Assembly: GCF_016735495.2 (NCBI RefSeq)
Contig: NZ_JAERQY020000001.1
Location: forward strand, 434,001-498,000
Length of the DNA stretch: 64,000 nucleotides
Origin: Lysobacter sp. MMG2
GTDB taxonomy: Bacteria; Pseudomonadota; Gammaproteobacteria; Xanthomonadales; Xanthomonadaceae
Reading direction: 5' to 3'
Positions 1 through 8,932 of this stretch are shown in pieces (position 1 is the stretch's first letter; the number at the start of each line of letters is the position of its first letter). Both the position numbers and the translations under genes were made by a program. The notes under the pieces are model-generated. The model was not told the origin of the DNA, made no database searches, and saw only the letters and a list, made by a program, of their open reading frames with translations.

Positions 1-1
1 G

Positions 2-601
2 ATGGGCGAACTGCTCGCGCTGCTGGGCGAAAGCTTCGTCTCCAACCGCGCGCTGCTGATGTTCGCGATGACGCTGCCGATCATCGGCCTGCTCGAACGC
101 GCCGGCCTGCGCGAGCACGCGCTGCGCTGGATCGCGCGCTGGCGTGGCCTGACGCTGTCGCGGCTGCTCGCCGGTTACCTCGCGGCGCGCCAAGGCTTGA
201 GCATGATCGGCCTGATCGACATCGCCGGACATGCGCAGACCGTGCGCCCGCTGCTGGCGCCGATGGCGGAATCGGCGGCGAACAAGCCCAACGGCCCGGT
301 CTCGCGCGAGGACACGCAGAAGGTGTACGCGCTGGCCGCCGCGACCGACAACGTCGGGCGCTTCTTCGGCGAGGACGTGTTCCTCGCCTTCGGCGCGGTG
401 CTGCTGATCCAGGGCTTCTACGCCGAACACGGCATTCATCTGGAGCCGCTGCAGATCGCGCTATGGGCGATTCCCACCGCCATCGCCGCGTTCGTGATCC
501 ACGCCGTGCGCATCGTCTTCTTCCAGCGCGGGCTGGACCGCCGCACCGCCGCGCGCCGCGCCGCGCAGCCTTCCGCGGAGCGCGCCGATGCTGTCGATTG
601 A
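2..601 (+). CDS. DUF969 family membrane protein (5' end outside window)
   Basis: Several hydrophobic segments are visible, and the sequence resembles the DUF969 family: LALLGESFVSNRALLMFAMTL near the start and a conserved AATDNVGRFFGED stretch near residue 115. DUF969 and DUF979 proteins are usually encoded side by side and are thought to form a two-part inner-membrane transporter of unknown substrate. An ATG sits at base 2, but the family normally has about 30 more N-terminal residues, so the true start is probably left of the window. The 3' end overlaps the DUF979 gene by 14 bp, which indicates translational coupling. The pyroglutamyl peptidase downstream hints at a link with peptides or pyroglutamate, but that is inference. 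Confidence 0.8.
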   Translation: MGELLALLGESFVSNRALLMFAMTLPIIGLLERAGLREHALRWIARWRGLTLSRLLAGYLAARQGLSMIGLIDIAGHAQTVRPLLAPMAESAANKPNGPVSREDTQKVYALAAATDNVGRFFGEDVFLAFGAVLLIQGFYAEHGIHLEPLQIALWAIPTAIAAFVIHAVRIVFFQRGLDRRTAARRAAQPSAERADAVD

Positions 602-1553
602 GCATTTCTATGCACTGCTTGCGCTGTTCCTGCTGTACGCGGGCCTGCGCAACCTGCGCGAGCGACGCTACGCGCACGCGGCGTTCTGGACCCTGATCGC
701 GGTGCTGTTCGCCGCCGGCCGGCCGGTGCTGGATGCCGCGAAGGCCGGCGACAAGCTTCCCGCGCAGTGGGCGGGCGCGGCCGTGATCGCGCTGGCGTTG
801 CTGGCCACGCGCATGCGCCGCGAGCACATCGAGGAAGCGCCGGAAGCGCAGCGGCTGGCATCGGCATTGCGACTGGGCCATCGATTGTTCGTGCCGGCGC
901 TGATCATCCCGGTGGTGACGGTGCTGATCGTGCTGCTCGGGCCGAAGATCGCCATCGGCGGTACGCGGCTGTTCGGCGAAGGCAGCATCACGCTGATCGG
1001 GCTGGCCCTGGCCTGCGTGCTGGCGACCTTCGCGGCGATCGCGGTCACGCGCGAGCGCCCCGTCGCCGCGCTCGGCGACGGCCGGCGCCTGCTCGACACG
1101 ATGGGCTGGGCGGCGCTGCTGCCGATCGTCCTGGCGACGCTGGGCGGCGTGTTCGCGGCCAGCGGCGTGGGCGATGCGGTGGCGTCGATCGTGTCCATGC
1201 TGATCCCCGCCGACAGCCGCCTGGCCTGCGTGCTCGCCTACGGGTTGGGCATGGTGTTGTTCACGGTGATCATGGGCAACGCGTTCGCCGCGTTCCCGGT
1301 GATGACCGCCGGCATCGGCCTGCCGCTGCTGGTGCAGGAACACGGCGCGGCGCCGGCCATCCTGGGTTCCATCGGCATGCTCACCGGCTACTGCGGCACG
1401 CTGATGACGCCGATGGCGGCCAACTTCAACCTCGTGCCGGCCGCGCTGCTGGAGCTGGACGATCCCAACGCCGTGATCCGCGCGCAGTTGCCGACGGCGA
1501 TTCCACTGCTGCTGGTGAACCTCGCGCTGATGTACTGGCTGGCGTTCCGATGA
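588..1553 (+). CDS. DUF979 family membrane protein
   Basis: A 321-aa polytopic membrane protein with about eight to nine hydrophobic segments. It matches DUF979, the usual partner of DUF969, including the segment GMVLFTVIMGNAFAAFPVMT and the C-terminal GTLMTPMAANFNLVPAALLEL. It starts inside the DUF969 gene (14-bp overlap), and its stop overlaps the next start as ATGA, so the three genes form one operon. Transport is likely from topology and gene pairing; the substrate cannot be read from the sequence. The ATG at 588 fits both the overlap and the normal family length. Confidence 0.82.
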   Translation: MLSIEHFYALLALFLLYAGLRNLRERRYAHAAFWTLIAVLFAAGRPVLDAAKAGDKLPAQWAGAAVIALALLATRMRREHIEEAPEAQRLASALRLGHRLFVPALIIPVVTVLIVLLGPKIAIGGTRLFGEGSITLIGLALACVLATFAAIAVTRERPVAALGDGRRLLDTMGWAALLPIVLATLGGVFAASGVGDAVASIVSMLIPADSRLACVLAYGLGMVLFTVIMGNAFAAFPVMTAGIGLPLLVQEHGAAPAILGSIGMLTGYCGTLMTPMAANFNLVPAALLELDDPNAVIRAQLPTAIPLLLVNLALMYWLAFR

Positions 1554-2209
1554 GCGCGACGCCGATGCCGCATGTGCTGCTGACCGGCTTCGCGCCCTTC
1601 GGCGGCGAGACGACGAACCCGAGCTGGGAAGCCGTGCAGGCGCTGGAAGGCGAGGTCGTCGCCGGGCATCGCATCGTCGCGCGTTGCCTGCCGGTGGAGT
1701 TCGACGCGTCGCTGCCTGCGCTGCGGCACGCACTGGACGAACTGGCGCCGTCGCTGGTGATCTGCGTCGGCCAGGCCGGCGGACGTGCGCAGCTGTCACT
1801 GGAACGCGTGGCGATCAACGTGATCGATGCGCGCATTCCCGACAACGCCGGTGCGCAGCCGGTCGACGAGCCGGTGGTGATCGACGGCCCGGCCGCGTAC
1901 TTCACCGGGCTGCCGGTGAAGGCGATGCTGGCGGCGCTGCGCAACGCGGGCGTTCCGGCCGAGATTTCGCAGACCGCCGGCACCTACGTCTGCAACCACG
2001 TCTTCTACGGACTGATGCACGCGCTGCGCGATGTGCCGGGCACGCGCGGCGGTTTCGTCCACATCCCCTACTCGCCCGCGCAGGCCGCGCTGCACGCCGG
2101 TGCGCCGAGCCTGCCGGTGTCCGTCGTCGCGCAGGCGCTGCGCATCGGCGTCGCCATCGCCCTGACCATCGAACACGACGTCCGCATCGGTGCGGGCGCC
2201 ACCCACTGA
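1550..2209 (+). CDS. pcp: pyroglutamyl-peptidase I (pyrrolidone-carboxylate peptidase)
   Basis: A 219-aa cytoplasmic cysteine peptidase of family C15, which removes N-terminal pyroglutamate from peptides. It begins with the family signature HVLLTGFAPFGGETTNPSWEA. The catalytic triad can be assigned: Glu in LSLERVAINV, Cys in AGTYVCNHVFYG, and His in GGFVHIPYSP. Length is normal for the family. The start overlaps the DUF979 stop by 4 bp (ATGA), making it the third gene of a compact operon. The context suggests uptake or turnover of pyroglutamyl peptides. Confidence 0.93.
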   Translation: MSATPMPHVLLTGFAPFGGETTNPSWEAVQALEGEVVAGHRIVARCLPVEFDASLPALRHALDELAPSLVICVGQAGGRAQLSLERVAINVIDARIPDNAGAQPVDEPVVIDGPAAYFTGLPVKAMLAALRNAGVPAEISQTAGTYVCNHVFYGLMHALRDVPGTRGGFVHIPYSPAQAALHAGAPSLPVSVVAQALRIGVAIALTIEHDVRIGAGATH

Positions 2210-2223
2210 AAGGACCTTCGAGA

Positions 2224-2517
2224 ATGCGTAAACCGTTCGCCGCCCTGCTCGCCACGGCGCTGCTGTTCCCCACCCTCGCCTGCGCCGCGTCGCAGTCGTT
2301 CTACGACAAGAAGGCCGCCGAAGCCGGCGGCGCCGGCCAGCGCACGGTGAGCCTGTACGTCGACGTCGACCTGGGCGCGCGCAAGAGCGGTTCGGCGGGC
2401 GAACTCAACCAGGCGCACAAGGCCTTCAACGCGAACGGCTTCGATGTGGTGAGCGTGGTCGGCTACACCGAGAACGGCGACTTGCAGGGCTTCTTCGTTA
2501 CCTACGTGCGGCGCTGA
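2224..2517 (+). CDS. small secreted hypothetical protein
   Basis: A 97-aa protein not assigned to a named family. The N-terminus is a clear Sec signal peptide (basic start, hydrophobic ALLATALLFPTLA, then a C-A-A region), so the mature ~75-aa product is probably periplasmic. The mature part is hydrophilic and ends in GFFVTYVRR. The ATG at 2224 follows an AAGGA-containing stretch 15 bp after pcp, so it may be co-transcribed with that operon. A perfect 12-bp hairpin lies downstream. No function is proposed. Confidence 0.7.
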   Translation: MRKPFAALLATALLFPTLACAASQSFYDKKAAEAGGAGQRTVSLYVDVDLGARKSGSAGELNQAHKAFNANGFDVVSVVGYTENGDLQGFFVTYVRR

Positions 2518-2527
2518 GGGACGCAAC

Positions 2528-2568
2528 CCCTCACCCCAACCCCTCTCCCGCAAGCGGGAGAGGGGCTT
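2528..2568. repeat. hairpin repeat (CCCCTCTCCCGC family), possible bidirectional terminator
   Basis: A perfect 12-bp inverted repeat (2540-2551 and 2554-2565, CCCCTCTCCCGC and its complement) is preceded by CTCACCCCAAC. It fills the gap between two convergent genes. The same element occurs in opposite orientation near 31580-31620. There is no long T run, so it may be a dispersed palindromic element that also blocks read-through rather than a canonical terminator. Confidence 0.6.
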
Positions 2569-2584
2569 CACTTCGCGGCGCGCC

Positions 2585-3346
2585 TCAGCGCTTCTTGCCC
2601 GCGATGTACTTCTGCAGCGCCTCGGCGCGCTGCGCCGACGCCGGATGGCTGTCGAGCAGCCCGGTCTTCTGCGCACCGCCCAGCTTCTTCATCGCCTCGA
2701 CCGCGCCGTTGGGATCGAGATTGTGGCGGAGGAGGAAATCCACGCCGTACTTGTCGGCTTCGGTCTCGTTGCCGCGGCTGAACTTGGCCTTCACCACCGC
2801 CTCGCCGAGCGCGCCGAGCTGCGAAGACGCCAGCGCACCGACGTTGCCGCCGGCCGCGGCCGCACCCTTGCGCGCGGCGCTGGTGAGGTAGGTGGTCTTG
2901 AAGCGCTCCAGCGAGTGCCCCTTGCGCACGTGCCCGATCTCGTGGCCGATCACCGCCATGAGTTCGTTGTCGTTGGGCATCAGGTCCATCAGGCCGGCGA
3001 ACACGCGCACGGAACCGTCCGGCGTGGCGAAGGCGTTCACGTCCTTGACCATGTAGACCTTGAAGTTGAGGTCGAGGCCGTCCTCGTGCTCCATGCCCTT
3101 GGTCAGCCGCGCCAGCCGCTTGGCGTACTGGCTGCTGGCGGGCGCGACGGTGTTGTCCTTGCCCATCTGCACCACCGACTGGGCGGACAGCTGGCTGACT
3201 TCGGCGCTGGACATGGTCAGGCCCTTCACCGCGTCGCCGCCGGCTTCGAGCATCTTGTCGTTTCCGAGCAGGGCGCCGAGCTTGCCGGCGTGGGCGACGC
3301 CGATGCACAGCGTGCAGGCGGCAAAAAGCGAAATCAGTCGTTTCAT
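2585..3346 (-). CDS. M48 family metalloprotease, secreted
   Basis: A 253-aa protein with an N-terminal signal peptide (ends near VAHA, residue 20) and a zinc-protease motif HEIGH at residues 135-139. A third zinc ligand is likely in the downstream ETEADKYG segment near residue 196. This is the M48B layout of small periplasmic, outer-membrane-associated proteases such as LoiP/YcaL, which act in envelope quality control. There is no clear lipobox, unlike LoiP, so a soluble periplasmic form is more likely. It is convergent with the small gene at 2224 and has its own upstream gap of about 130 bp. Confidence 0.88.
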   Translation of the reverse strand: MKRLISLFAACTLCIGVAHAGKLGALLGNDKMLEAGGDAVKGLTMSSAEVSQLSAQSVVQMGKDNTVAPASSQYAKRLARLTKGMEHEDGLDLNFKVYMVKDVNAFATPDGSVRVFAGLMDLMPNDNELMAVIGHEIGHVRKGHSLERFKTTYLTSAARKGAAAAGGNVGALASSQLGALGEAVVKAKFSRGNETEADKYGVDFLLRHNLDPNGAVEAMKKLGGAQKTGLLDSHPASAQRAEALQKYIAGKKR

Positions 3347-3436
3347 GTCGTTCCTTCAGATGGGCGGGATGAATCACGCGCAAGGCTGCTTGATGCCTTT
3401 TTCCGCGGCCATCAGAGAGATTCGCAGGCAAACAAA

Positions 3437-3456
3437 AGGCCCGCGTTGGCGGGCCT
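3437..3456 (-). terminator. rho-independent terminator of dcd
   Basis: An 8-bp stem (AGGCCCGC/GCGGGCCT, 4-nt loop) is followed on the minus strand by TTTTGTTT. It lies about 25 bp beyond the dcd stop and ends the mrp-dcd unit. Confidence 0.75.
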
Positions 3457-3479
3457 CTCGATGCTTTTCCCGGGCGGGA

Positions 3480-4049
3480 TCAGGTGCGCGGCAGCGTCAC
3501 GCCGACCTGGCCCTGGTACTTGCCGCCGCGGTCCTTGTAGGAGGTCTCGCAGACTTCGTCGGACTGGAAGAACAGCATCTGCGCCACGCCCTCGTTGGCA
3601 TAGATGCGCGCGGGCAGCGGCGTGGTGTTGCTGAATTCCAGCGTGACGTGGCCTTCCCATTCCGGCTCCAGCGGCGTCACGTTGACGATGATGCCGCAGC
3701 GCGCGTAGGTGCTTTTGCCCAGGCAGACGACCAGCACATCGCGCGGGATGCGGAAATACTCGACCGTGCGCGCCAGCGCGAAGGAGTTGGGCGGGATGAT
3801 GCACACGTCGCTTTCGATGTCGACGAAGCTGCCGCTGTCGAAATGCTTGGGATCGACGATCGTGGAGTTGATGTTCGTGAACACCTTGAACTCGCGCGAG
3901 CAGCGCACGTCGTAGCCGTAGCTGGAGGTGCCGTAGCTGACGATGCGGTGCCCATCGGCGGCGGTCTTGACCTGGCCCGGCTCGAACGGTTCGATCATGC
4001 CGTGCTGTTCGGACATGCGACGGATCCAACGGTCGGACTTGATGCTCAT
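3480..4049 (-). CDS. dcd: dCTP deaminase
   Basis: A 189-aa trimeric cytosolic enzyme that converts dCTP to dUTP for thymidylate synthesis. Recognisable segments are [13 protein letters not shown] (residues 42-54), the [10 protein letters not shown] loop (111-120) and [10 protein letters not shown], whose Glu at position 138 is the family's catalytic residue. The C-terminal [15 protein letters not shown] closes over the nucleotide. Length equals that of typical proteobacterial Dcd. It lies 75 bp downstream of mrp on the same strand, a frequent neighbour pair in gammaproteobacteria, and a terminator follows. Confidence 0.96.
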   Translation of the reverse strand: MSIKSDRWIRRMSEQHGMIEPFEPGQVKTAADGHRIVSYGTSSYGYDVRCSREFKVFTNINSTIVDPKHFDSGSFVDIESDVCIIPPNSFALARTVEYFRIPRDVLVVCLGKSTYARCGIIVNVTPLEPEWEGHVTLEFSNTTPLPARIYANEGVAQMLFFQSDEVCETSYKDRGGKYQGQVGVTLPRT

Positions 4050-4102
4050 GCGGTGCGTGCGGGCTCGGGCGTGGGAACGGCGATTGTGTCAGCCGGGGAA
4101 GG

Positions 4103-4121
4103 CCGGGGCCAGAGGCCCCGG
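4103..4121 (-). other. GC-rich hairpin between mrp and dcd
   Basis: A perfect 8-bp stem (CCGGGGCC, AGA loop) sits just after the mrp stop codon and before dcd. No T run follows, so it is better read as an RNA-stabilising or attenuating hairpin than as a true terminator. Confidence 0.4.
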
Positions 4122-4124
4122 GGT

Positions 4125-5201
4125 TCAGATCAGCGAGGCCGACAGCGGCGTGGCCACGCGCGGGCGCAGGGCCAGCTCGATCGCCATGCGCCGGGCCGTG
4201 GCGCGGTACGCGGCGGCCGCGGCGCTGTCGGGCGCGGCGACGACCACCGGGGTGCCGGCATCGCCCTGTTCGCGGATCGCGATCTCCAGCGGCAGGCTGC
4301 CCAGCAGCGGCACGCCGTACTGCGCGGCCATGCGCTTGCCGCCGCCTTCGCCGAACACGTGCTCGGCGTGGCCGCAGTTGGAGCACACGTGCACGGCCAT
4401 GTTCTCGACCAGGCCCAGCACCGGCACGTTGACCTTCTCGAACATCTTCAGCGCCTTGCGGGCGTCCATCGTCGCCACTTCCTGCGGCGTGGTGACGATG
4501 ACCGCGCCGGCCACCGGGATCTTCTGCGCCAGGGTGAGCTGGATGTCGCCCGTGCCCGGCGGCAGGTCGACGATGAGGTAGTCCAGGTCGCCGCCGAGCG
4601 ATTGTCCCCAGCGGGTCTCGCCCAGCAACTGGGTCAGCGCGGAGGTCGCCATCGGGCCGCGCCAGATCATCGGCGTGTCCTGTTCGACCAGCAGACCGAT
4701 CGACATGGCCTCCACGCCGTGCGCCTGCATCGGCTCGATGCTCTTGCCGTCGGGGCTGTCCGGGCGGCCGCTGAGGCCGAGCATGGTCGGAATGCTGGGG
4801 CCGTAGATGTCGGCATCGAGCACGCCCACCCGCGCGCCTTCGCCGGCGAGCGCCAGCGCCAGGTTCACCGCGGTCGTGGACTTGCCGACGCCGCCCTTGC
4901 CGGAGCCGATGGCGATGAGGTTGCGCACGTTCGTCAGCGGCGAAAGCTGGGGCTGCACGGCGTGCGAAACGATGCGCGGATGCAGCTCCAGCCGGGCCAG
5001 CGTCGCGCCCTGGGCGGCGAGGAGCGCGGTGATCTCGCGCTCCATCCACGGCCGCAGATGGGCACACGGGAAGCCCGGGGCGATTTCGACCACCACGCGA
5101 CCCTCTGCTTCGACCGCGCGGATGCGCGCGCCGGTCTGGGCCAGGGTGAGGTCGGTGTCTGGGAGCGGGAGCGCAGCGATTCGGTCTTGCAGGGAATCCA
5201 T
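4125..5201 (-). CDS. apbC: Mrp/ApbC family Fe-S cluster carrier ATPase
   Basis: A 358-aa cytosolic P-loop ATPase that assembles or carries [4Fe-4S] clusters. An N-terminal MIP18-like region (to about residue 85) precedes the deviant Walker [12 protein letters not shown] at 99-109. The switch region [16 protein letters not shown] and the Walker B-like [11 protein letters not shown] follow. A CxxC pair (VCSNCGH) near residue 255 is the cluster-binding motif. The open frame continues about 98 codons upstream, but the ATG at 5201 gives normal family length. It is likely transcribed with dcd. Confidence 0.93.
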   Translation of the reverse strand: MDSLQDRIAALPLPDTDLTLAQTGARIRAVEAEGRVVVEIAPGFPCAHLRPWMEREITALLAAQGATLARLELHPRIVSHAVQPQLSPLTNVRNLIAIGSGKGGVGKSTTAVNLALALAGEGARVGVLDADIYGPSIPTMLGLSGRPDSPDGKSIEPMQAHGVEAMSIGLLVEQDTPMIWRGPMATSALTQLLGETRWGQSLGGDLDYLIVDLPPGTGDIQLTLAQKIPVAGAVIVTTPQEVATMDARKALKMFEKVNVPVLGLVENMAVHVCSNCGHAEHVFGEGGGKRMAAQYGVPLLGSLPLEIAIREQGDAGTPVVVAAPDSAAAAAYRATARRMAIELALRPRVATPLSASLI

Positions 5202-5404
5202 CACGAAGACAGCCGGAAAGTAAGACCGCCATTCTACGGGATCGCCGGCCAAGCCAACTTTTGATTGCGCAATGCACCACTCACGGTTGTATTTTCGGAT
5301 TGTTCCGATTCTTCCCCGCTCCGCGCATTGCGATGGTCCCAGCGCCACGAAGGCGCGCGCCGCGATCCCATCCGCGCCGCGATCAACCATCGCAAGGGGA
5401 AAAC

Positions 5405-8227
5405 ATGAAGTCGATTCCGCAGTCCGCCGGGCGCACGCGCCTCTGCCTGGCCATCGCCGCACTGCTGGCGCCCGCCTGCGCCCTCGCGCAGACACCGGCG
5501 CCCACCGATCTGGACAAGGTCACCGTGACCGGCTCGCTGATTCCACAGACGCAACTGGAGAACTTCACACCGGTGACGGTCGTTTCGGCCGAGGACATCC
5601 AGGTACGCGGCTTCACCAGCGTCGCGGACGTCCTGCAGCAGTCCACGTTCCAGACCGGCGGCCTGCAGGGCGGGCAGACCTCGGCCGCCTTCACCCAGGG
5701 CGCCGAGGCGGCCGGCATGTTCGGACTGGATCCGGGCTACACCAAGTACCTCATCAACGGCCGTCCGATGGCCAACTACCCCGCGCTCTACAACGGCAGC
5801 GACACGTTCAACAACATCAGCGGCATTCCGGTGGATCTGGTGGAGCGCATCGAGATCCTGCCCGGCGGGCAGTCCTCGCTGTACGGCTCCGACGCGATCG
5901 CCGGCGTGATCAACATCATCCTGAAGAAGCAGGTCGACGGACTGTCGCTGAACCTGCGCGGCGGCTGGTACGACGAGGGCGGCGGCGACAGCCTGCGCCT
6001 GAGCGCGTCCGACGGCTGGAGCGCGATGGACGGCCGCCTGCAACTGCTCGCCGGCCTACAGATGGAAACCCGCGATCCGATCTGGGGCCATCAGCGCGAG
6101 CTCACGCGGCAGTACAACCCACGCGGCACCTCCGCGCCGCTGGCCAGCCGCGACTACGTGGTGATCAACGCTTCGGCGCGCAACACCTACCTGTTCCTCG
6201 ATCCGGCTCAGTGCGGCAACGTCACCGGCCAGTTCGACGGCACCGAAGCGCTGCAGATGCGTCCGGGCTTCGGCGCGTACTGCGGTTCATTCAGCACGCC
6301 GGGCTATCGCACGTTGCGCAACGGCAAGGACAGCGCGCAGCTGTACACGCACGCCACCTTCGACGTGAACGACGCCGTCCGCCACTACGCCGACCTGCTC
6401 GCCGGCCAGGAAAACGTGGACTACGCCACCGGCTCCAACTACACCTGGTGGGGCACGAGCGCGAAGTACGGCTACTTCTACGATCCCGATCGCCGCGCCC
6501 TGCTCAACCTGCAGCGCGCGTTCGCGCCGGAGGACATAGGCGGGCTGGGCTTCGCCGACATCATGAACACCGACCGCAACCGCTCGACCATGATCACGCT
6601 GGGCGCGCAGGGCCAAGCCGGCGGGAACTGGGACTGGGACGTCGGCTTCACGCGCAGCGACTACCGCCTGCGCGAACACCAGTGGGCGCGATTCGCCGAT
6701 CCCATCAACGCCTATTTCGAACAGCACGTCCTGGGACCGAAGCTGGGCATGCGCGGCGCCTATCCGATCTTCCGCCCCAACTACGCCGCGTTCTACCAGC
6801 CGATCTCGCCGGCCGACTTCGCCGGCTTCACCGGCTATGTCGACACCGACAGCAGGACCTACGACAACCTGCTGCGCGCGCAGCTGACCAACACCTCGCT
6901 GTTCGCGCTGCCCGGCGGCGACGCGGGGCTTGCGGTGGTGGTCGAGGGCGGCACGCAGGGTTGGGAATACCGGCCCGATGCGCGACTGGTGCAGGATCCG
7001 GACACGCTGAAGTCCCAGGTGTGGGGCCTAACCTCTGTCAGCGGCGAAGGCGATCGCGATCGCTACGCCGTGACCGGCGAACTGCGCCTGCCGCTGTGGA
7101 AGCCGCTGACGCTCACCCTCTCCGGCCGCTACGACGCCTTCGACGCGAACGGCCGCACGATCGACAAGCCCACCTACAGCCTGGGCATCGAATACCGCCC
7201 GATCGAAAGCCTGCTGCTGCGCGGCAAGTACGGCACCGCGTTCCGTGCGCCGACGCTGTCGGACATGTTCCAGGGGCCGAGCGGTTACTACAGCTCCACC
7301 ACCGACTACTACCGCTGCTACCAGCAGGACCCGCGCTACACGCCGGGCAACACCGACGATTGCACTTACGATTCCTCGCAGTTCTTCGGCCAGCAATCGG
7401 GCAATCCGGACCTGCGTCCCATCGAGGCGGACGTGTGGAATGCCGGCCTGGTGTGGGCGCCGACGACGCGCCTGTCGATGTCGCTGGACTACTTCGTCTG
7501 GGACATCCGCGACGAAGTCGACCAGCAAAGCGCCGACCAGCTCATGCTTGCCGAATTCTTCTGCCGCACCGGTGGCGCCAACACCGCCACGGCGAGTTGC
7601 GCGCAGGCGCTGGAGTGGGTCAAGCGTGGCGAGAACGGCGAGATCCAGTCGATCCACACGCCCAAGGTCAACGTATCTCGGCAGAAACTGGAAGCCGTCA
7701 CCGCCAGTGCGAACTACACCCTCGACCTAGGCCGCCACGGCACGCTGAACTTCGCCGGCCACTACACCAACAACCTCGAGCACACGGTCACGCCGCTGCC
7801 GGGCGACGAACCCATCGACCTGCTGCGCGATCCCTACGCCATGTGGCTCTACGACAGCTATGCGAAGACGCGCGCCGACGCCTCGCTGGGCTGGAACATC
7901 GGCAAATGGACGACGACCGCCTACGCCAACCGCATCGGCAAGACGCCCAACTACCTGGCCTACAGTTCCAAGTCATGGGACTACGTGCACCCCGGCGGAC
8001 AGAAGGCCGGCTGGTGGGCGCCCTACACCACCTGGAACCTGAGCCTGAACTACGACGTGAACGACGACATCCGCCTCTCGCTGCTGTTCAACAACGTCCT
8101 GGACAAGACGCCGGAGCATCAGGCCGCCAATTACCCGGGCACTTCGGGCACGCCGTTCAACAACTACCTCTACAACCCCTACGGGCGATCCATCTACGCG
8201 GAGATGCGCTACGAGTTCGGCCACTGA
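5405..8227 (+). CDS. TonB-dependent outer-membrane receptor
   Basis: A 940-aa protein with a signal peptide ending near ALA-QT (residue 28), then a plug domain starting DKVTVTGSLIP. The typical plug end is LVERIEILPGGQSSLYGSDAIAGVINIILKK. A ~700-residue beta-barrel follows and ends in aromatic YEFGH, close to the usual Phe-terminated barrel signature. The family uses TonB-ExbB-ExbD energy to import siderophores, vitamins or glycans; the substrate cannot be told. The start at 5405 is chosen because AAGGGG lies just upstream and the signal peptide follows. It is divergent from mrp and stands alone, with a strong hairpin after the stop. Confidence 0.9.
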   Translation: MKSIPQSAGRTRLCLAIAALLAPACALAQTPAPTDLDKVTVTGSLIPQTQLENFTPVTVVSAEDIQVRGFTSVADVLQQSTFQTGGLQGGQTSAAFTQGAEAAGMFGLDPGYTKYLINGRPMANYPALYNGSDTFNNISGIPVDLVERIEILPGGQSSLYGSDAIAGVINIILKKQVDGLSLNLRGGWYDEGGGDSLRLSASDGWSAMDGRLQLLAGLQMETRDPIWGHQRELTRQYNPRGTSAPLASRDYVVINASARNTYLFLDPAQCGNVTGQFDGTEALQMRPGFGAYCGSFSTPGYRTLRNGKDSAQLYTHATFDVNDAVRHYADLLAGQENVDYATGSNYTWWGTSAKYGYFYDPDRRALLNLQRAFAPEDIGGLGFADIMNTDRNRSTMITLGAQGQAGGNWDWDVGFTRSDYRLREHQWARFADPINAYFEQHVLGPKLGMRGAYPIFRPNYAAFYQPISPADFAGFTGYVDTDSRTYDNLLRAQLTNTSLFALPGGDAGLAVVVEGGTQGWEYRPDARLVQDPDTLKSQVWGLTSVSGEGDRDRYAVTGELRLPLWKPLTLTLSGRYDAFDANGRTIDKPTYSLGIEYRPIESLLLRGKYGTAFRAPTLSDMFQGPSGYYSSTTDYYRCYQQDPRYTPGNTDDCTYDSSQFFGQQSGNPDLRPIEADVWNAGLVWAPTTRLSMSLDYFVWDIRDEVDQQSADQLMLAEFFCRTGGANTATASCAQALEWVKRGENGEIQSIHTPKVNVSRQKLEAVTASANYTLDLGRHGTLNFAGHYTNNLEHTVTPLPGDEPIDLLRDPYAMWLYDSYAKTRADASLGWNIGKWTTTAYANRIGKTPNYLAYSSKSWDYVHPGGQKAGWWAPYTTWNLSLNYDVNDDIRLSLLFNNVLDKTPEHQAANYPGTSGTPFNNYLYNPYGRSIYAEMRYEFGH

Positions 8228-8237
8228 AACCGCCCTT

Positions 8238-8262
8238 CCCCGCCACCGGACCGGTGGCGGGG
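8238..8262 (+). terminator. hairpin terminator after the TonB receptor
   Basis: A near-perfect 12-bp inverted repeat (CCCCGCCACCGG/CCGGTGGCGGGG) lies 10 bp after the receptor stop. Only a short T pair follows, so intrinsic termination is probable but not textbook. Confidence 0.55.
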
Positions 8263-8363
8263 TTCGCGCGCCGAACGCGGCCGAACAGTGCCTACGAGCG
8301 CACGCTCCATACGCCATGGGATGCGGTATAACTGGCGCGAACCGAATCCCTGGGAGGGGACAC

Positions 8364-8810
8364 ATGCTCACCAAGAAGCCCGCCAAGTTGCTCGCCCTGC
8401 TGTTGCTGACGCTGCCGCTGGCCGCGTTCGCGCAGACCTCGCCGGTCGGCCAGTGGACCACCATCGACGACAAGACCCAGAAGCCCAAGTCGGTGGTCGA
8501 GATCTACGAGGCGAAGGACGGCAGCCTGGCCGGGCGCGTCACCGAGATCCTGCAGTCCGATCGCGGCCCGAACCCGCTCTGCGACAAGTGCTCCGGCGAC
8601 CGCAAGAACAAGCCGGTCAAGGGGATGGTGATCCTGTGGGGCATCAAGCAGAAGGGCGAGACCTGGGAAGGCGGTCAGATCCTCGATCCGGCCAGCGGCA
8701 AGGTCTACTCGGTGAAGGTCACGCCGGTGGAGGGCGGAAAGAAGCTGGAAGTGCGCGGCTTCATGGGCTTCTCGCTGCTGGGCCGCACGCAGACCTGGTC
8801 GCGGCGCTGA
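8364..8810 (+). CDS. DUF2147 domain periplasmic protein
   Basis: A 148-aa protein with a Sec signal peptide (LLALLLLTLPLAAFA, cleavage before QTSPV). The mature domain has DUF2147 features: PVGQWTTIDDKT at the start, CDKCSG in the middle, and LEVRGFMGFSLLGRTQTWSR at the end. These small lipocalin-like periplasmic proteins are of unknown function. The ATG at 8364 is chosen over an upstream in-frame ATG at 8316 because GGGAGGGG lies at ideal spacing and the signal peptide begins there. A strong terminator follows. Confidence 0.85.
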   Translation: MLTKKPAKLLALLLLTLPLAAFAQTSPVGQWTTIDDKTQKPKSVVEIYEAKDGSLAGRVTEILQSDRGPNPLCDKCSGDRKNKPVKGMVILWGIKQKGETWEGGQILDPASGKVYSVKVTPVEGGKKLEVRGFMGFSLLGRTQTWSRR

Positions 8811-8838
8811 CGCCGGCACCGCTGCACGTTGCACGACG

Positions 8839-8861
8839 ACGCCCCGGCCTGGCCGGGGCGT
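8839..8861 (+). terminator. rho-independent terminator after the DUF2147 gene
   Basis: A perfect 11-bp stem (ACGCCCCGGCC and complement, 1-nt centre) is followed by TTTCGTTTCC on the plus strand. It separates the DUF2147 gene from metG. Confidence 0.75.
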
Positions 8862-8932
8862 TTCGTTTCCGCCACCGGAACGCCGCGGGGCGCATGCGAT
8901 AATCCCGGGCTCACTTCGCTCACCCATCCCCC

